DNA from: Sipunculus nudus
Lineage: Eukaryota > Annelida > Sipuncula > Golfingiida > Sipunculidae
Direction: 5' to 3'
Assembly (NCBI GenBank): GCA_026874595.1
Contig: CM049322.1
Coordinates: 47,463,840-47,527,839, forward strand
DNA length: 64,000 nucleotides
Below, piece by piece: positions 23,741 through 35,789 of the stretch; position 1 is the stretch's first letter, and each line of letters opens with the position of its first letter. The notes below the pieces were generated by a model, which was not told where the DNA came from, ran no database searches, and worked only from the letters and a program-made list of their open reading frames with translations. The position numbers were made by a program, and so were the translations under genes.

Positions 23741-25350
23741 TAGTTAAGCTGACTGTAAGTTATCTGAGCTACAGCAATCACCCTATGCCCGGCATCCGTC
23801 CGGCCGTCCGGTTGTCCTGCCGTCCCTCTGTTAACAATGCAGACCTAGAAACTTCTATCTGTACATCCGGAGAAGTCCTTTCCAAACATCCTTGGAAACT
23901 TGAATTTAGGTCATGGTGACCTATAAGCTGCAACCTAAGGCACGAAAACATTATTTTTAACTTTAAGAAAGTGAGACGGAGCATACATTGTATAAAGTAG
24001 GCCTATAATCTTCTTACGTAACATTCAAAGAGGTCGTGAGTAAATGTCCTTGGAAACATAAAATTAGGTCACCATGACCTATATTCTGCTACCTATTTAA
24101 AAATTCTTATGGGCACACTGAATGTCAGATGGACACAAATCATATATATAGACCTAAAATCTTCTAACGCAAACTACAGGGTAACATCTGGGTATATCTC
24201 TTTGAAAACCTGAAATTAGTTCATGATGACCTATAATCTGTTACCTAGGGGCTGCATGCATGATTTTGAGCTTCCAAATGGTCAGACGGGCCATAAACTG
24301 TATCCATTAGGCTTAGAATCTTCTAATGTAATATTCTCAAGGAGGTCATGGGCAAATGTCCTTTGAAACATGAAATAAGGTTACTGGGACTTATATCCTG
24401 AGAGCTATAGGAAAATGATGTCATATGAGCAACCTGAAGCTAGATCGGCAACTACACACCTGTAAAGCATAGAATATAGTAAAGCATTATCAAGGGATGT
24501 TCTTGGCAAATCTCCTTGGAAACCTGAAATTAGGTCATGGTGACCTATATTCTGTGACCTACGGCTAAATACATGATTTAGAGCACCCTGAGGGATGTTC
24601 TGGGCAAATATCTTTGGAAACCTGAAATAGGTCACCATGACCTATATTCTGTAACCAACGGGCCAAATACAGGATTTGAAGCACCCAGGCAGTCTGATGG
24701 GGCACCTAATATATCCTTTAGGCCTAGAATTTTCAAACGGACTATTCTATGATGTCCCGGGCAAATGCCCTTGAAAACATGAAATTAGGTCGCCGGTAAC
24801 CAATAGGAATATATCAAATGAGCACACTAAATGTCAGATAGGCAAAATTCGTATCTGGTAGGCCTTGAATCTACTAAAACAACATCTTGAGAAGTTCTAG
24901 GTAGATCATATTTTGCAACATGTCCATAGGCATGAATTTGAGCACCCAAATAATCAGATGAGTCAACAACTGTATTTTTAGACTTAGAAACGTCTAATGT
25001 AAAATATAGGGAGATCATGGGAAAATGTCCATAAACACATGACATATAGTCACCATGACCTATATTCTTTGACCTATAGAAAAAAATCATATGAGCACAC
25101 TGTATGTGAGATGGCAAAAGTCATATCTGTTTGGCCTAAATTCTTCAAATGCAACACCCCAGCTGTCATGGATAAATCTCCTTGGAAACCATAAATTAGG
25201 CTATGATGACCTATATTCTGCAACCTACGGGCTGAGAACATGATTTTGAGAATCCAGACGGTAGGACGGGGCACAAATTGAATCCATTAGGCCTAGAATC
25301 TTCTAATGTAATATTTTCGGGGAGGTCCTGGACAAATGCAATGCCGGTTG
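23741..25350. repeat. Dispersed GTCCG/GGTCA repeat, copy R3 (internally tandem)
   Basis: Starts with AAGCTGACTGTAAGTTATCT and a CCGTCCGGCCGTCCG tract, followed by at least seven imperfect internal repeats of about 100-260 bp, each with CTTGGAAACCTGAAATTAGG, then a GGTCA-TGACC palindrome and TATATTCTG. Related copies are R1 (30588-31735), R4 (55425-55545) and R2 (62375-63410). The minus-strand open frames here (23778, 24405, 24827, 25074) are repeat translations, not genes. Confidence 0.85.
23908..24643. promoter_or_regulatory. Cluster of four perfect AGGTCAnnnTGACCT palindromes
   Basis: Exact matches at 23908-23922, 24066-24080, 24532-24546 and 24629-24643, with one-mismatch sites at 24218. 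This is the consensus oestrogen-response-element architecture (inverted AGGTCA half-sites, 3-base spacer). They sit at the same place in successive units of repeat R3, so they may simply be a conserved part of the repeat. Regulatory function is inference. Confidence 0.5.
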
Positions 25351-25453
25351 AAGGGTCACAGAACATGATTTTTATTAACAGTAAACACGCAGTGAGTTGC
25401 ATTGGAATATGCCCTTCAAGCTACAGACAATGACTTTTCAGAAAATCACCTAC

Positions 25454-25585
25454 CAGCCATTTCTGAAAGTTCCCATGTGGCGAGGAGTCCCTTTACAACA
25501 GATGTGTTCCATTCCCACGTGACATCTCCTGCACGTACCGCAGCCCAGCCAGAGATACACCCTTACCTTATTTCCTACAGTTTTC
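25454..25585 (-). pseudogene. ADH copy 2, structural-zinc exon
   Basis: Minus-strand frame KTVGNKVRVYLWLGCGTC followed by RRCHVGMEHICCKG and HMGTFRNGW, bounded by an acceptor (CTTAG at 25586, or CTGTAG ten bases in) and donor GTAGGT at 25453. All four cysteines of the MDR structural zinc site are present (GCGTCRRC and HIC), and there is no stop. This is the best zinc lobe in the window. The catalytic, Rossmann and C-terminal exons expected at lower coordinates are absent; repeat R3 occupies that place. The copy is therefore 3'-truncated. Confidence 0.72.
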
Positions 25586-26131
25586 CTAAGAGTATCAATG
25601 AGGAAACGACAAATCATTCAACCTCCATGTAAACAGAAATAAACATATTATCAATGATCATTAAAAAATTGCCAATGTCAGTGCCAATGAAATCTTAGAA
25701 AAAAAAAAGCTTCCAGGCATATCCCAAAAGGGTTCATCACAGCTGACTGATTAGGGAACATATTATGGTTATGACTTAAACATAAAGTGTAGGTTTTTTT
25801 AATTTTGGAATCTCCCGAGGGCTCTTTTATGGACTCTTTACAAGTTCTGAAAGGAACCTTTGTAAGAGGAATCTTTAAAGGTTCTTCACAAAGGACTGTC
25901 TTTGTGGAACGAACTCCATGTATAGGTTTTTATGGTTCCTTCATAGAACACTTATCTTAAAAATATTAAAAATAATGAAGAGTATTGTTGGATGTATTTG
26001 CATTATTATTGCTGCTTACCTGATCTAATGATTACATAAAAGTATAAACGTAAGTAATTATATACACACATACAGTATCTGCGTTTAATCTCTCTACTCA
26101 ATCTTGAGTACAGGATTTCTCTCCTTCTGCC

Positions 26132-26181
26132 TTTATCCACTTCTTCTCCGAGGCTGTAAACTTCTCCAGAAAAGTCATGAC
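26132..26181 (-). pseudogene. ADH copy 2, GHE exon
   Basis: Acceptor TTTAATTTGTTCAATAG then (G)HDFSGEVYSLGEEVDK. It matches the MDR GHExxGxVxxxGxxV segment, whose H and E/D help hold the catalytic zinc. The donor place reads AAAGGCAGAA, not GT. It is either a GC donor or a lost site. Confidence 0.7.
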
Positions 26182-26241
26182 CTATTGAACAAATTAAACT
26201 TTTTTCTAAACACAGTAATGACGAAATATATAAACACACAC

Positions 26242-26317
26242 TAGGACGTTATGAGAAGGTCCTTCGTAGAGAAGCGAATGGAAGAATCTGGAAGAATGAA
26301 AATGGCTATATCCAACC
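26242..26317 (-). pseudogene. ADH copy 2, pre-GHE exon
   Basis: Acceptor TTTTCTTATTGCTAG then VGYSHFHSSRFFHSLLYEGP SHNVL, leading into GHDFSG of the next exon. The GYSH segment stands where MDR enzymes have GVCHSD (catalytic-zinc Cys and His); here the Cys is Tyr, which would remove a zinc ligand. The donor CTAGTGTGTG is one base off phase. Confidence 0.5.
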
Positions 26318-26744
26318 CTAGCAATAAGAAAATGAAATCCCTTGTCAATCAGATCAGCAGGATAATTGAATTCTCTATTATAGTCCTGTTGTCCTAATCG
26401 TGTCCCCATTGGAACTATTCTGACGTCGGGGTTTAGTATTTAATATTAATGTTCATAGTTTTCGATGAAAAGCAAAAATATCTTAAATTTGACATTGTAT
26501 GTTGTAATTTTGTGTCATGAGAGTTCTCGTATTAAAATTATAACTCTCTAGTAGAAGTTTTGTTTGAACAGTGTGAACTAAACCCTCTAAACGTTTCTCT
26601 GATGCAGATAATTGATGCAGTGTGTGGAAGTGTATTGGCAAGAAAGAACGAGTCACAAAATGAACAGTTACCGAGTACAATAGGGAACTGAAACAGCGGT
26701 TGTGCTCTAATGTTTCCCCATCTCTGATGAAACCCAACATCACG

Positions 26745-27455
26745 TGCATGGATGTCCGAGTAACAGATCTCGACGTAAAGAAGCTGTAACAGAGTAACAT
26801 ATCCCGACGTAATGTACCTGTAACAGAATACCAGATCCCGGCGTAACGTACCTGTTACAGAGAAACAGGTCCCAACGGAATAAACCTGTAACAGTGTAAC
26901 AGATCCCGGCGTATTGTACTTGTTAGAAAAGTAACAGATCCCGGCATAATGTACCTGTAACAGAGCAGCAGCTCCCAGTGTAACGGACCTGTAACATAGT
27001 AACAGATCCCGGCGTAATGTACTTGTTACAAAGTAACAGATCGTGGCGTAATGTACCTGTAACAGAGTAACAGATTCCGGCGTTATGTACATGTAACAGG
27101 GTGACAGATCCCGGCGTACTGTACCTGTAACAGAGTAACAGACCCCGGCATAATGCAAATGTATCAGAGTAACAGATCCCGGTGTAATGTACTTGTAACA
27201 CAGTAACAGATCCCGGCTTAATGTAACTGTCACAGAGTAACCGATTTCAGCATGATATACCTGTAACAGAGTAACATCTCCAGCCGTAATGTATTTAGAA
27301 CAGAGCAAAACAGATGGTCACTAAGGTTTACGTAACAGAAATAAAAGTATACATAACCAACCGTGACGCCACTGTAAGTGACACAGAATGAACTGTAACA
27401 GAGTAATATACATGGGTAATATACTTATAACAAACTAACAGATCGTCGCGTAATG
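26745..27455. repeat. 34-bp satellite, array 4 (most homogeneous)
   Basis: About 16 units at 26745-27300 close to the consensus, then degenerate units to 27455. Flank 26604-26745 matches 6465-6604 beside array 1. The 256-codon minus-strand open frame over 26538-27308 is a translation of the satellite (34-residue period) running into that flank; it is not a gene. Confidence 0.92.
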
Positions 27456-29690
27456 GGCACTAACTATAAATACCACATGACGCGTAACCTTGGTGATGTG
27501 TGACGTTCCGGGCTATGACAAGATATAAATAATTCGATACGAAAGAAACCCAAGTTAGACCGAAAATGTCCCTTAAACACTGCAAAGAAACGAACGTGAG
27601 AGCAAGAGGAAATGGAAATTGAACCAACTAGTTTACGACAAAGGGACACAGAATTCTGGGGCTAAAATTGTTATCTATCGAATGCCTGGATCTACTAACT
27701 TGTATCGTTGAGGCAAATTAAAACTGATATGATGGAACTTTTACCTTCACGACTGCTCCCACAGCAGGTGGCTCTAGATTCGGGCGTTTTATAAGACTAA
27801 GGGTTTTCCAAATTCTTGAACTTTAAGTGGGCGATTCATAGCTTGTATGTCTGCAAATTATCGACGTCCCTTAAGTCAGTAGGTTATGACTTGCTTCGAG
27901 ATTTAATATATTAATATCCGTCACCAATACGATGATATTAGGTATTTATACGCTTTTATTCAGATTCTTTGTACACTCCCAATTAGCAATCGTTGTGCAT
28001 ATACATGTATTCTGCATCTCTGCTACATTTATGTACACCATATATGTATCTTTATGACTGACACAAGTACATCAGTGTTATATTTGTTACATCGCCGCGT
28101 TGTCATTTAATGTCATTTAAATAAAAGGGATTAGGGTGCAATGGAACTTAGCAATAATAATTCCCTCTCTGGTTTATAGCATCGAGTTAGTTTTCATGAG
28201 CTGGTGGTGATTTATATTTTAGTATATATATATATATATATATAAATATATATATATATATTTAACATAACACGCATTGGCCAATGCACCTTGAGCTTTC
28301 GCATTGCTTGCGCTTCACTAACCTTTAAACATCAAATGGACAGACGAGACAGTAACAGATAATGACGACTAATGATAAAGTTTTTCATAGATAAGACGTT
28401 TAACCACTTTTTAAAAACATGTAAATATGGCTGAATAAGGCCTTTCTGTATCGATATCCGACGAGAACAATAGGTGACAGACGTCGCAGGTAGGTGTGGC
28501 TAGATGTTAGAGAAATAGAAACTTTGAAAGGGCACCTGCAAACGACTCGTCCAGTGTGTTATATCAAAATATATAAAAAAAATCATGTCGAGATGACAGG
28601 TATGAACACCAAGTGGGAGTTGTTCCATTGGTGCATCATCGGACGCTTTTAGTCCGGCTAGCAGAGACAGATGGCGCTGTAGAACCATCTCATCCCTGTC
28701 CTTGACCATATGTGTCCATAGTCGAGGTTTGCTATTTGTGTTATAATGAGAGCTAAAAATAACACGCTTGAACCTCGGATATCAATGTTTTAATAATAAT
28801 TTACTAATTTTGAATGGATGTCTTTTCTTATCCGTTCCAACACTTTTGTTTATTTTATGTTCCGCTCTTGCCGCTTAAAACAATTGTGTGGACAGGAGCA
28901 TATTTTATTTGCCATCAGGCTGTTATCTGCAACTGTTTTAATAAACATATTTATACTAATTAATATTGCCTTTTACATTGGAATATTTGAATATTAACAT
29001 CAATACTTTATATTTTAAGAATGTATATGTATATTTATTTAGATAATAAAAGTAATAATAATAACAAAAATAAACAAAGAAGTCCCATAAAGCGTCTATA
29101 TAGTTTGTTCAAACAAATGTGCTAGTTTCTCGTAAAGCATAGGCCTTTCAGTAAAAACAACTGAGCATAAATTAAGGTAACACCATTACAAAAATCAATA
29201 TGTAACAGTTTATACATTTTTAATACAATTTATCAGGACGATATACACAAAACACGTGGTTGCTTGATTATTGCCGTATCTGGTCTTGATCACATCTCGT
29301 CCTGCATTAAGAAAAACTTTAAAGCAAGTCGTCATTATTTCACATTCTCTCTCCTGGCCCCTAGGTTATTATTTTTTGTTAATTGCGCGTGTGTGTGTTT
29401 TACAGCCCAAGAATAGTTTCGTTTCATGAACTGGGCATCTCGGTTGCCTTTTGCTCTTGTCGTGCACCGGGCACCCAAACATGAGTTATTTTCTCTGAAA
29501 CAATAATCTAAAAATGCATAGATAAAGTCGTTTGTCAGTTATTTTCTAAATAACGTCTGGTCAATTTTATCAGATTTAATACCTTATTAATACCTTAATA
29601 TGTAAAATAGCAATTATTTTGGATTGCCTATTATTCAATATATTGGACTATTACGATGTTTAACAAATAAATGGGCTTGTACTTGCTTCA
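27456..29690. other. Little recognisable; one TA microsatellite
   Basis: A (TA)n run lies at 28221-28262. A minus-strand frame at 28500-28709 looks protein-like over about 40 residues (DRDEMVLQRHLSLLAGLKA) but matches nothing I know. The remainder is AT-rich without exons. Confidence 0.4.
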
Positions 29691-29699
29691 ACAGCATAT

Positions 29700-30185
29700 T
29701 TAGCCCCGAGCTGAATGAATATAAACCAGTCAGTGCCTTCCTTTTTTAACCAATCAGTGCGTAGCTTAATTAATGATGACGAGGCTTCGATCGTCCGCAA
29801 GGGTACAGCAAAAATCCCCTGGCAAAGGCTTAAACAACACATGTTTTAATAATGTGGCTGGCTTTATATTCGCGAGGCTGCAATTTCGAGGTTTCTTCAT
29901 TTTGAAAGTTTTGTGAGGATTTTTTTTTATTTTCGCGATAGCAATAGAAACTGCAGAAATTACAGCAATATTGATTAATATTAAAAGTAAGAATAAGCCC
30001 ATCAATACTTCTTTCATATTTGTACGCTCCTCACGCAGCGATATACACCGCAGTTATCCCAGCTCTTCTGTTTCAGTCATGATATAATAGTTTATGCTTG
30101 TTTGGCACGGTCGGTTCCTATTACATGCACATATAAGCTTGCTTATTAATGAAACATGTTTCCAGAGGTGTGATAATGAAAATAA
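29700..30185. repeat. Duplicated non-coding block P1, copy 2
   Basis: Counterpart of 13845-14260 (see there), diverged and with small indels. It ends with CATGTTTCCAGAGGTGTGAT at 30160. Confidence 0.75.
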
Positions 30186-30447
30186 ATACCACCGTGAACA
30201 AAGGGCAAACCTTTTTCTTGTTATCATTCACTAGCTTGCCCTCACTCCTCACTGGTAGAACCCCTCTTTCACGTATACTTTATGAATCTAAAGATTTTTT
30301 CTTTGTTTATGGATCGAATTCTTATTATCAGATTATTCACATAATTTAAATATGTTTGCCTCAGCATTGTTTACGCAAAAGTTTTATGAGATGTATAAGG
30401 CATGGTAGCTCTTTGGTATTTAAAACATTTTTTTTTTATATAAAAAC

Positions 30448-30558
30448 ATGTTTCTTCTGTTTTCTGTGTTGGCAGGTACTCTGTCTCTGGCTTTGGCTGG
30501 TATAATAAGAATGAAGGCATCAACTCTGTTTTGTACAATACTTTTAGTCATCGTATAA
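30448..30558 (+). CDS. Small hydrophobic open frame, signal-peptide-like
   Basis: Thirty-six codons starting MFLLFSVLAGTLSLALAG, strongly hydrophobic, just upstream of repeat R1. TTTCTGTGTTGGCAG at 30460-30474 could equally be a splice acceptor. Unlike the four exons with GTAAGT donors, it has no clear donor. Weak candidate. Confidence 0.2.
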   Translation: MFLLFSVLAGTLSLALAGIIRMKASTLFCTILLVIV

Positions 30559-30587
30559 TTCGTCTATATGTGGCAGTGCTTTTAGCT

Positions 30588-31735
30588 TAGCTGACTGAAA
30601 GTCATCTGAGCTATAACAATCACTCTTTGTCCGTCGTCCGTCCGGCACGTCCGGCCGTCTGTCCGTTAATAAGGCACAAATCGTAACCGCTAGACCTATA
30701 TCCAGGGAGGTCCATAACAAGTCTCCTTGGAAACCCGAAATAAGGTCTCTGTTAGTCATACCCATATGGAGCTCGTAAGTACCCACATTAAAATTAAAAT
30801 TAGATACAAAAGCTCCAGTATCTTAATAATTAAAACATTGATCGTCATGATTCTGTGCATGCATATTTATCATGGAGTGTTACACTAGTTGCTGCAGATT
30901 TGATGGCGCCACCTGTATTTATTTTTAATGTTACGCTTTAACTTTTTTTCTTTTTGAGACCTTCAAATGAAGCAGACGTCTGCTGAACCTAGAATCTTAT
31001 AATTTGACAGCCTGCGAGGTCCATGAAAAACTCTTTGGAAACCTGAAATAAAGCATCTGTTACCCTTATATTCCCCGAGCTATGGTGCTCGTAAGTACCC
31101 CCAGAATAATTAAAAAATTTGATTCAAAATCTCCAGTATTAGAATAAATAATGCTTTGATCGCCATTATTGTTTCCATGCATACTGATCATGGATCCTGC
31201 AGACTAGTAGTACCACATTTTTTCATATCTTTACACATTTTTATCTCTATTTTTGAAAACTTCAAATTAGCGGTCTTTCTGTTTATAGGGCAAAAACAGT
31301 ACCTGGCTCCTCGGCAAATCCTGTTGGAAACCTAAAATTAGTGCATGGTGACCTATATCTAGCGAATTAGGAGAGCAAACATGATTTTTAAGAACTTAGT
31401 GTGTCAGATGGGGCAAACATTTTTATCTATTTGCCCTGGAATCTTTATACATGATTATTCAAGAGGTCCACAAAATATCTTCTTGGAAACCTGAAATAAT
31501 GTCACTGTGACCTATTTTCTGCAAATTGTGACAAAGAACATGATTTGATCACTCTATTAGTCAGATGGGCACAAATTGTGGGAGCTGGATGTAGAATACG
31601 GTCGCCGTTACATATATCTAAGTTCTATAAAAATGCATGATTTTGAGCACTCCGGAAGTCGTTTAACCCACTGTTCAAGCCTCTTTTTATTCAGCTGAGC
31701 GTCATGGCTCATGGGCCACTTGTTTTTCTTTAGCC
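30588..31735 (+). repeat. Dispersed GTCCG/GGTCA repeat, copy R1 (most complete)
   Basis: Begins TTAGCTGACTGAAAGTCATC, passes a GTCCGTCGTCCGTCCGG tract, then several CTTGGAAACCTGAAAT units, and ends CAGCTGAGCGTCATGGCTCA TGGGCCACTTG. Repeat R2 (62375-63410) has the same start and the same kind of end. Length about 1.1 kb. No protein. Probably a non-autonomous element; TIRs not identified. Confidence 0.8.
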
Positions 31736-31739
31736 ATGA

Positions 31740-32560
31740 AAGACTCTTTGGCTTCATACATACTGTTTAAGCCTCTCGAGTAACCTTTACAATAGTGTTT
31801 AATTTTTATGAGGTTTTTGTTTAGTCGTAATTGCGGCAATGTTAATTTTTAGAAGACTACTTAGATGACAGGTGTTACCTTCGTGTTAAAGATACATTTA
31901 AGGTACATCCAGGGTGTTTTGACTAATGATTAAATTTTCTAACTATCCATTTAGGATTGTTGCATTTATTGCCAATTGGATCGGGATATTTCGAGTTCCT
32001 CAATGCTGACATTGGTGCGGTAGTAAGCATAACCATGATGACTTTGTAGTTACATAGTTTGATTATTTCTCAAAGATTCTCAGACATAAATCTAATATCT
32101 ACTGGAAAGGAACAAAGACAGACTTTCACCTTCAAAGACCGAGATGTTGGCTGCCCCAGATGTATATCTTAATGGTTTGGTAGATACCCCTCCCTGTATA
32201 GTTGCTAATTTCTACAGTCTACCCACAGACACATGTTCTACTAGTCAATGGCTAACATCAGTCAACTATTGACATTAATCAACCACGTTTGATGATAAGT
32301 ATATAGGGGGATCCATAAAGTGTTCGTTGGTTAGATAAACTATAGATAATAAACAAGTAACACCCTAGCCATATTTGTAAACATACTTTTTTTTCAATGT
32401 GTATTAATAAATTAACGACAACTACTTAGAGCACCATATTGATTTCTACTGGCTATCTTGAGACCAATATATTAAGCAGAAATAAAATAGAACGATGCAC
32501 CATGTGCCTGAACTGTACGATTGTTGCAAGATTGCTAAAAGAGAAACCGGTACACCAGGC
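31740..32560. other. No recognisable gene
   Basis: AT-rich, no exon or repeat structure identified. Confidence 0.4.
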
Positions 32561-32760
32561 TTACGTACAGACCGTGCTTATCAGCTGTTTACGCATTAAT
32601 TATTAGGCGCATTTGTTTAGACGTATGGGTACAATATGGGTTCGCCCAGTAAAGCATGGAGTTATCTTTTACAAGGGTTTGCAGGGTTCTTGTTATCGAT
32701 TCACAGAAGTGGTATGACATCGTTAAATCTACGCGGTGACTGGCTAATGATGCATCACAT
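32560..32760. repeat. Duplicated block P3, copy 1
   Basis: ACCGTGCTTATCAGCTGTTT, TTTGTTTAGACG, TACAAGGGTTTGCAGGGTTC and TTGT.AT.GAT recur in order at 34725-34870 and 63658-63800. Confidence 0.75.
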
Positions 32761-34079
32761 GAGACAGAAGTTTTTTTTATTGAGTGGGTAAATGAATAAG
32801 GGTCATCAGAGGACTTTTGTGGCTCTCAGCATAAAGTTTTTTAGATGCTGCTCTATTTAATTATATCTGTGATAAATGTTGGATCGGAATATAAATTACC
32901 GTTTTTATATGTGTGCGTAATTTTGAGGATATACAGTACATATACAGCTTAACATCTAGTTTTAAATTTTCAAAGAGAGTTATGGAAATCAACAAAGAAT
33001 GGTGATGGAAATGTCAAAGGCTATCATTTGAACGGAAACTTGCATCGAATCTTTTATCTTGGAAATCACTGTCAAGTCGCATCAGCCTCTTTGCCCTGTG
33101 ATAAAGCTAAATGATTGGTGACATTATTTGATCTATGTAAACTGCTGACTTTTGGGAATAAAGGACTTTATTTGGATTATTTGCTTAGTCAGCGATTTTA
33201 ATTCCAACCAAATAGATTATTTGCTGCAGGTTTATTTTATTCAGGATAAGGGTGAATTAATAATATGGGTGGCCGGATTTTCGGGGGGAAAACTGCAAGA
33301 ATAATCAAATAGCTGAGAGTTCGGATATATCACGATTACTGGATGTGTTTATGTTATGTCTTGTCAAGGACGACCTAAAAGAGCTCATCTGCAGACAAGG
33401 TGTTTTTTATATGGGTCAACTTAGGTGCAGGATCGTAAATCGCTTCCAATAGCAACAACACTAGTCGTGGTGTAGTTGTGACTGACTGACAAAATCGCAC
33501 TTTTTGCCGAGTACGGCACGTTAGTGTAATATGTAGAATAGAGAGAAGAATGTGAGAAATTACGGGGATTTGAATGACTGTAAGAACTGTTGAGTATGCA
33601 TGCGCAGCTGTGACGTTAGTGTGGTTTTCTTTTTTTTAGAGATTCGCTGCACCATTAAAAGTTTTACCATCTTTGTTCCTGTGTTAATCGTTGATAAGGT
33701 GTACCAGTATTTGGATTTTTATTTGAGGTTCGCATTACCATAGAACCTTTGTTCGTGTGTTAAATTTTATTATTAAACGGTACATTATATCTGATTGGAC
33801 ACTGCCGATTACGCCGGCCTAACTTCTAGGTTGCTTCTAGGGCAAACACATACCAACATCGGACTTAGTTCCAATCCCTTCTTTTTAGAATTTTGGATCA
33901 ATAAGTGCTTTAATGGACTAAATAGAGTGTACTTAGAATGCGGATGTTTTGATTTTGTATTTGTGATTAAAATTTAAATCTAGTAACTTGTACTTTGTTA
34001 AATCATATTTATGTACTTCTCATGTTTTATATTTTAACGCATTTGTTTATTGCTACATTTATTTACTGAATAACCTCCT

Positions 34080-35300
34080 AGCTCAGTATGTGCCTGCTTG
34101 GTTGTATGGTTTCCAGGGAGCCGAGAAAAGCTACAAGAATGAACGAGCCTAAAATGCCAGGAAGCCAAAGTTTAAATTAATTCGGATGACACTGACATCA
34201 TCGTTGATCTCAGAATATATATAAAAATCCTCTACCCTCATCTTTTTTAGTTTTGAAGTACACAGTTCCATTTAGAATTCTAAATATTCATCTAGTTCAT
34301 ACATAGGTTCGTAGATTAGGCTATTAATTGGCACATCTTGTTACATATCGTGTATTGCATCAAAATTATTTGAAGTTAAAATAATAATAACAATGATGAT
34401 GATAATAATAATAATCTAAGATCTGTCATGAGTAAAAGTTTAACAGAGACATCAGCAACAGAATCAAAGGCGAATTAAAGGAAGTTTAAAGAAATTTTGT
34501 GGTATGCACGATGTGGTATGCACTTTTTAAAGAGGCTGCGCAAGCAAACTGATACCCCACCGTCAAAGTAGGTCTTGTCAATTAGACGGATGTTCCCTTG
34601 TGGCATCATTTATATTACCTATTCTATCTACAAAATTGCGCTTGCAACAAGGCTGTCATCTACTGATTGCGTCTAAACTTTACAATCGTCCATTGGCTGT
34701 TTAGAGAAAAATGTACATTACATACGAGCCGTGTTTATCAGCTTTGATTGATAGAAGCTTTTGTTTAGACGCAAGGACGAAATTTATGGTTCTCTAGATT
34801 AAGCATAGAGGACATCTTGAACAAGTGTTTGTGTGATTCTTGTCAATCCGATCGGTATACAAAAGTGGTACGATATGATGCTTTATCACTCTTTAATTTG
34901 ACATCAACCTGGATACCATGCATGATAGGGCTCAAGCTAGGAGCCATATTTCACTATCAAGACAGATTTTATTTGAACTTTGAACCGAAATTAAAAATGC
35001 AAAATCTGTAGCACTTGATCTACAGTCATTTTCTTATTACCTATTGGCGGAAATTGTATGAAACCACTACCATAAGTATTTGTCACATTACATGAGTTGA
35101 CTAAATGTTGTTGAAAACCATGATGTTATAAAAGGATTTTACTAATTAATACATTTGAATATTCATTTAAAGGTTTTCGGTGCTACTACCAATCTTAAAT
35201 ATCTCCATAAATTTGATAGAGTTAGGAGGACTTATACGGTAGCTGAGGCAGTGTTTAAATATAATATCCAAAATTAATAGAAATTATTATAGGAGATAGA
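34080..35300. repeat. Duplicated blocks P4+P3+P2, second copy
   Basis: 34120-34330 (GAAAAGCTACAAGAATGAAC, GCCAGGAAG.CAAAG, GAATTCTAAATATTCATCTAGTTCATACAT) matches 57597-57790. 34725-34870 matches block P3 and 34900-35300 matches block P2 at 22620-23000. The mosaic order shows repeated duplication and deletion. Confidence 0.75.
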
Positions 35301-35789
35301 CAACAATAGCCAAAAGCATTCAATATATGTTTACCAGGGAATTGCCTGATTTCTAATTGGCCTTCATATGAATACAAAATTTATTTCAATAGAATTGACA
35401 GATTCTATGTGATAATAGGAGAAGCACACGTATTCTTTGATATTTAATGTTTGCACTTAATTGTTAATGGGTATTTAATTTACGTGTTTTATTCTTTTGT
35501 AAATGGTGTACATGGTGAATTGTTCTATCATGTAGTCGGTGTGTTTTTGCGTGATCTTAGTTCTACTGTTTTAGGGAAACTATTTATCTTAAGTTTGAGT
35601 TTTAGTTTACTTTATGTATGGTTGAACGTTTACTTTATATAAACGTGTCTTAGCGACACCGAAACGAATAAAGATATATGTCAATGTCTGTTTGTGGACT
35701 AGGTGTATTTTAACCTGATCCGATTTTTATGTTACGGAACCTAATATCAACAGATCACGTAGTCGTGACGAGCTAAACTTTGTTAGGAA

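Noticed and set aside
28500-28709. Protein-like minus-strand frame with DRDEMVLQRHL
   Set aside because: No recognisable family, no splice sites or conserved copy; too short to support.
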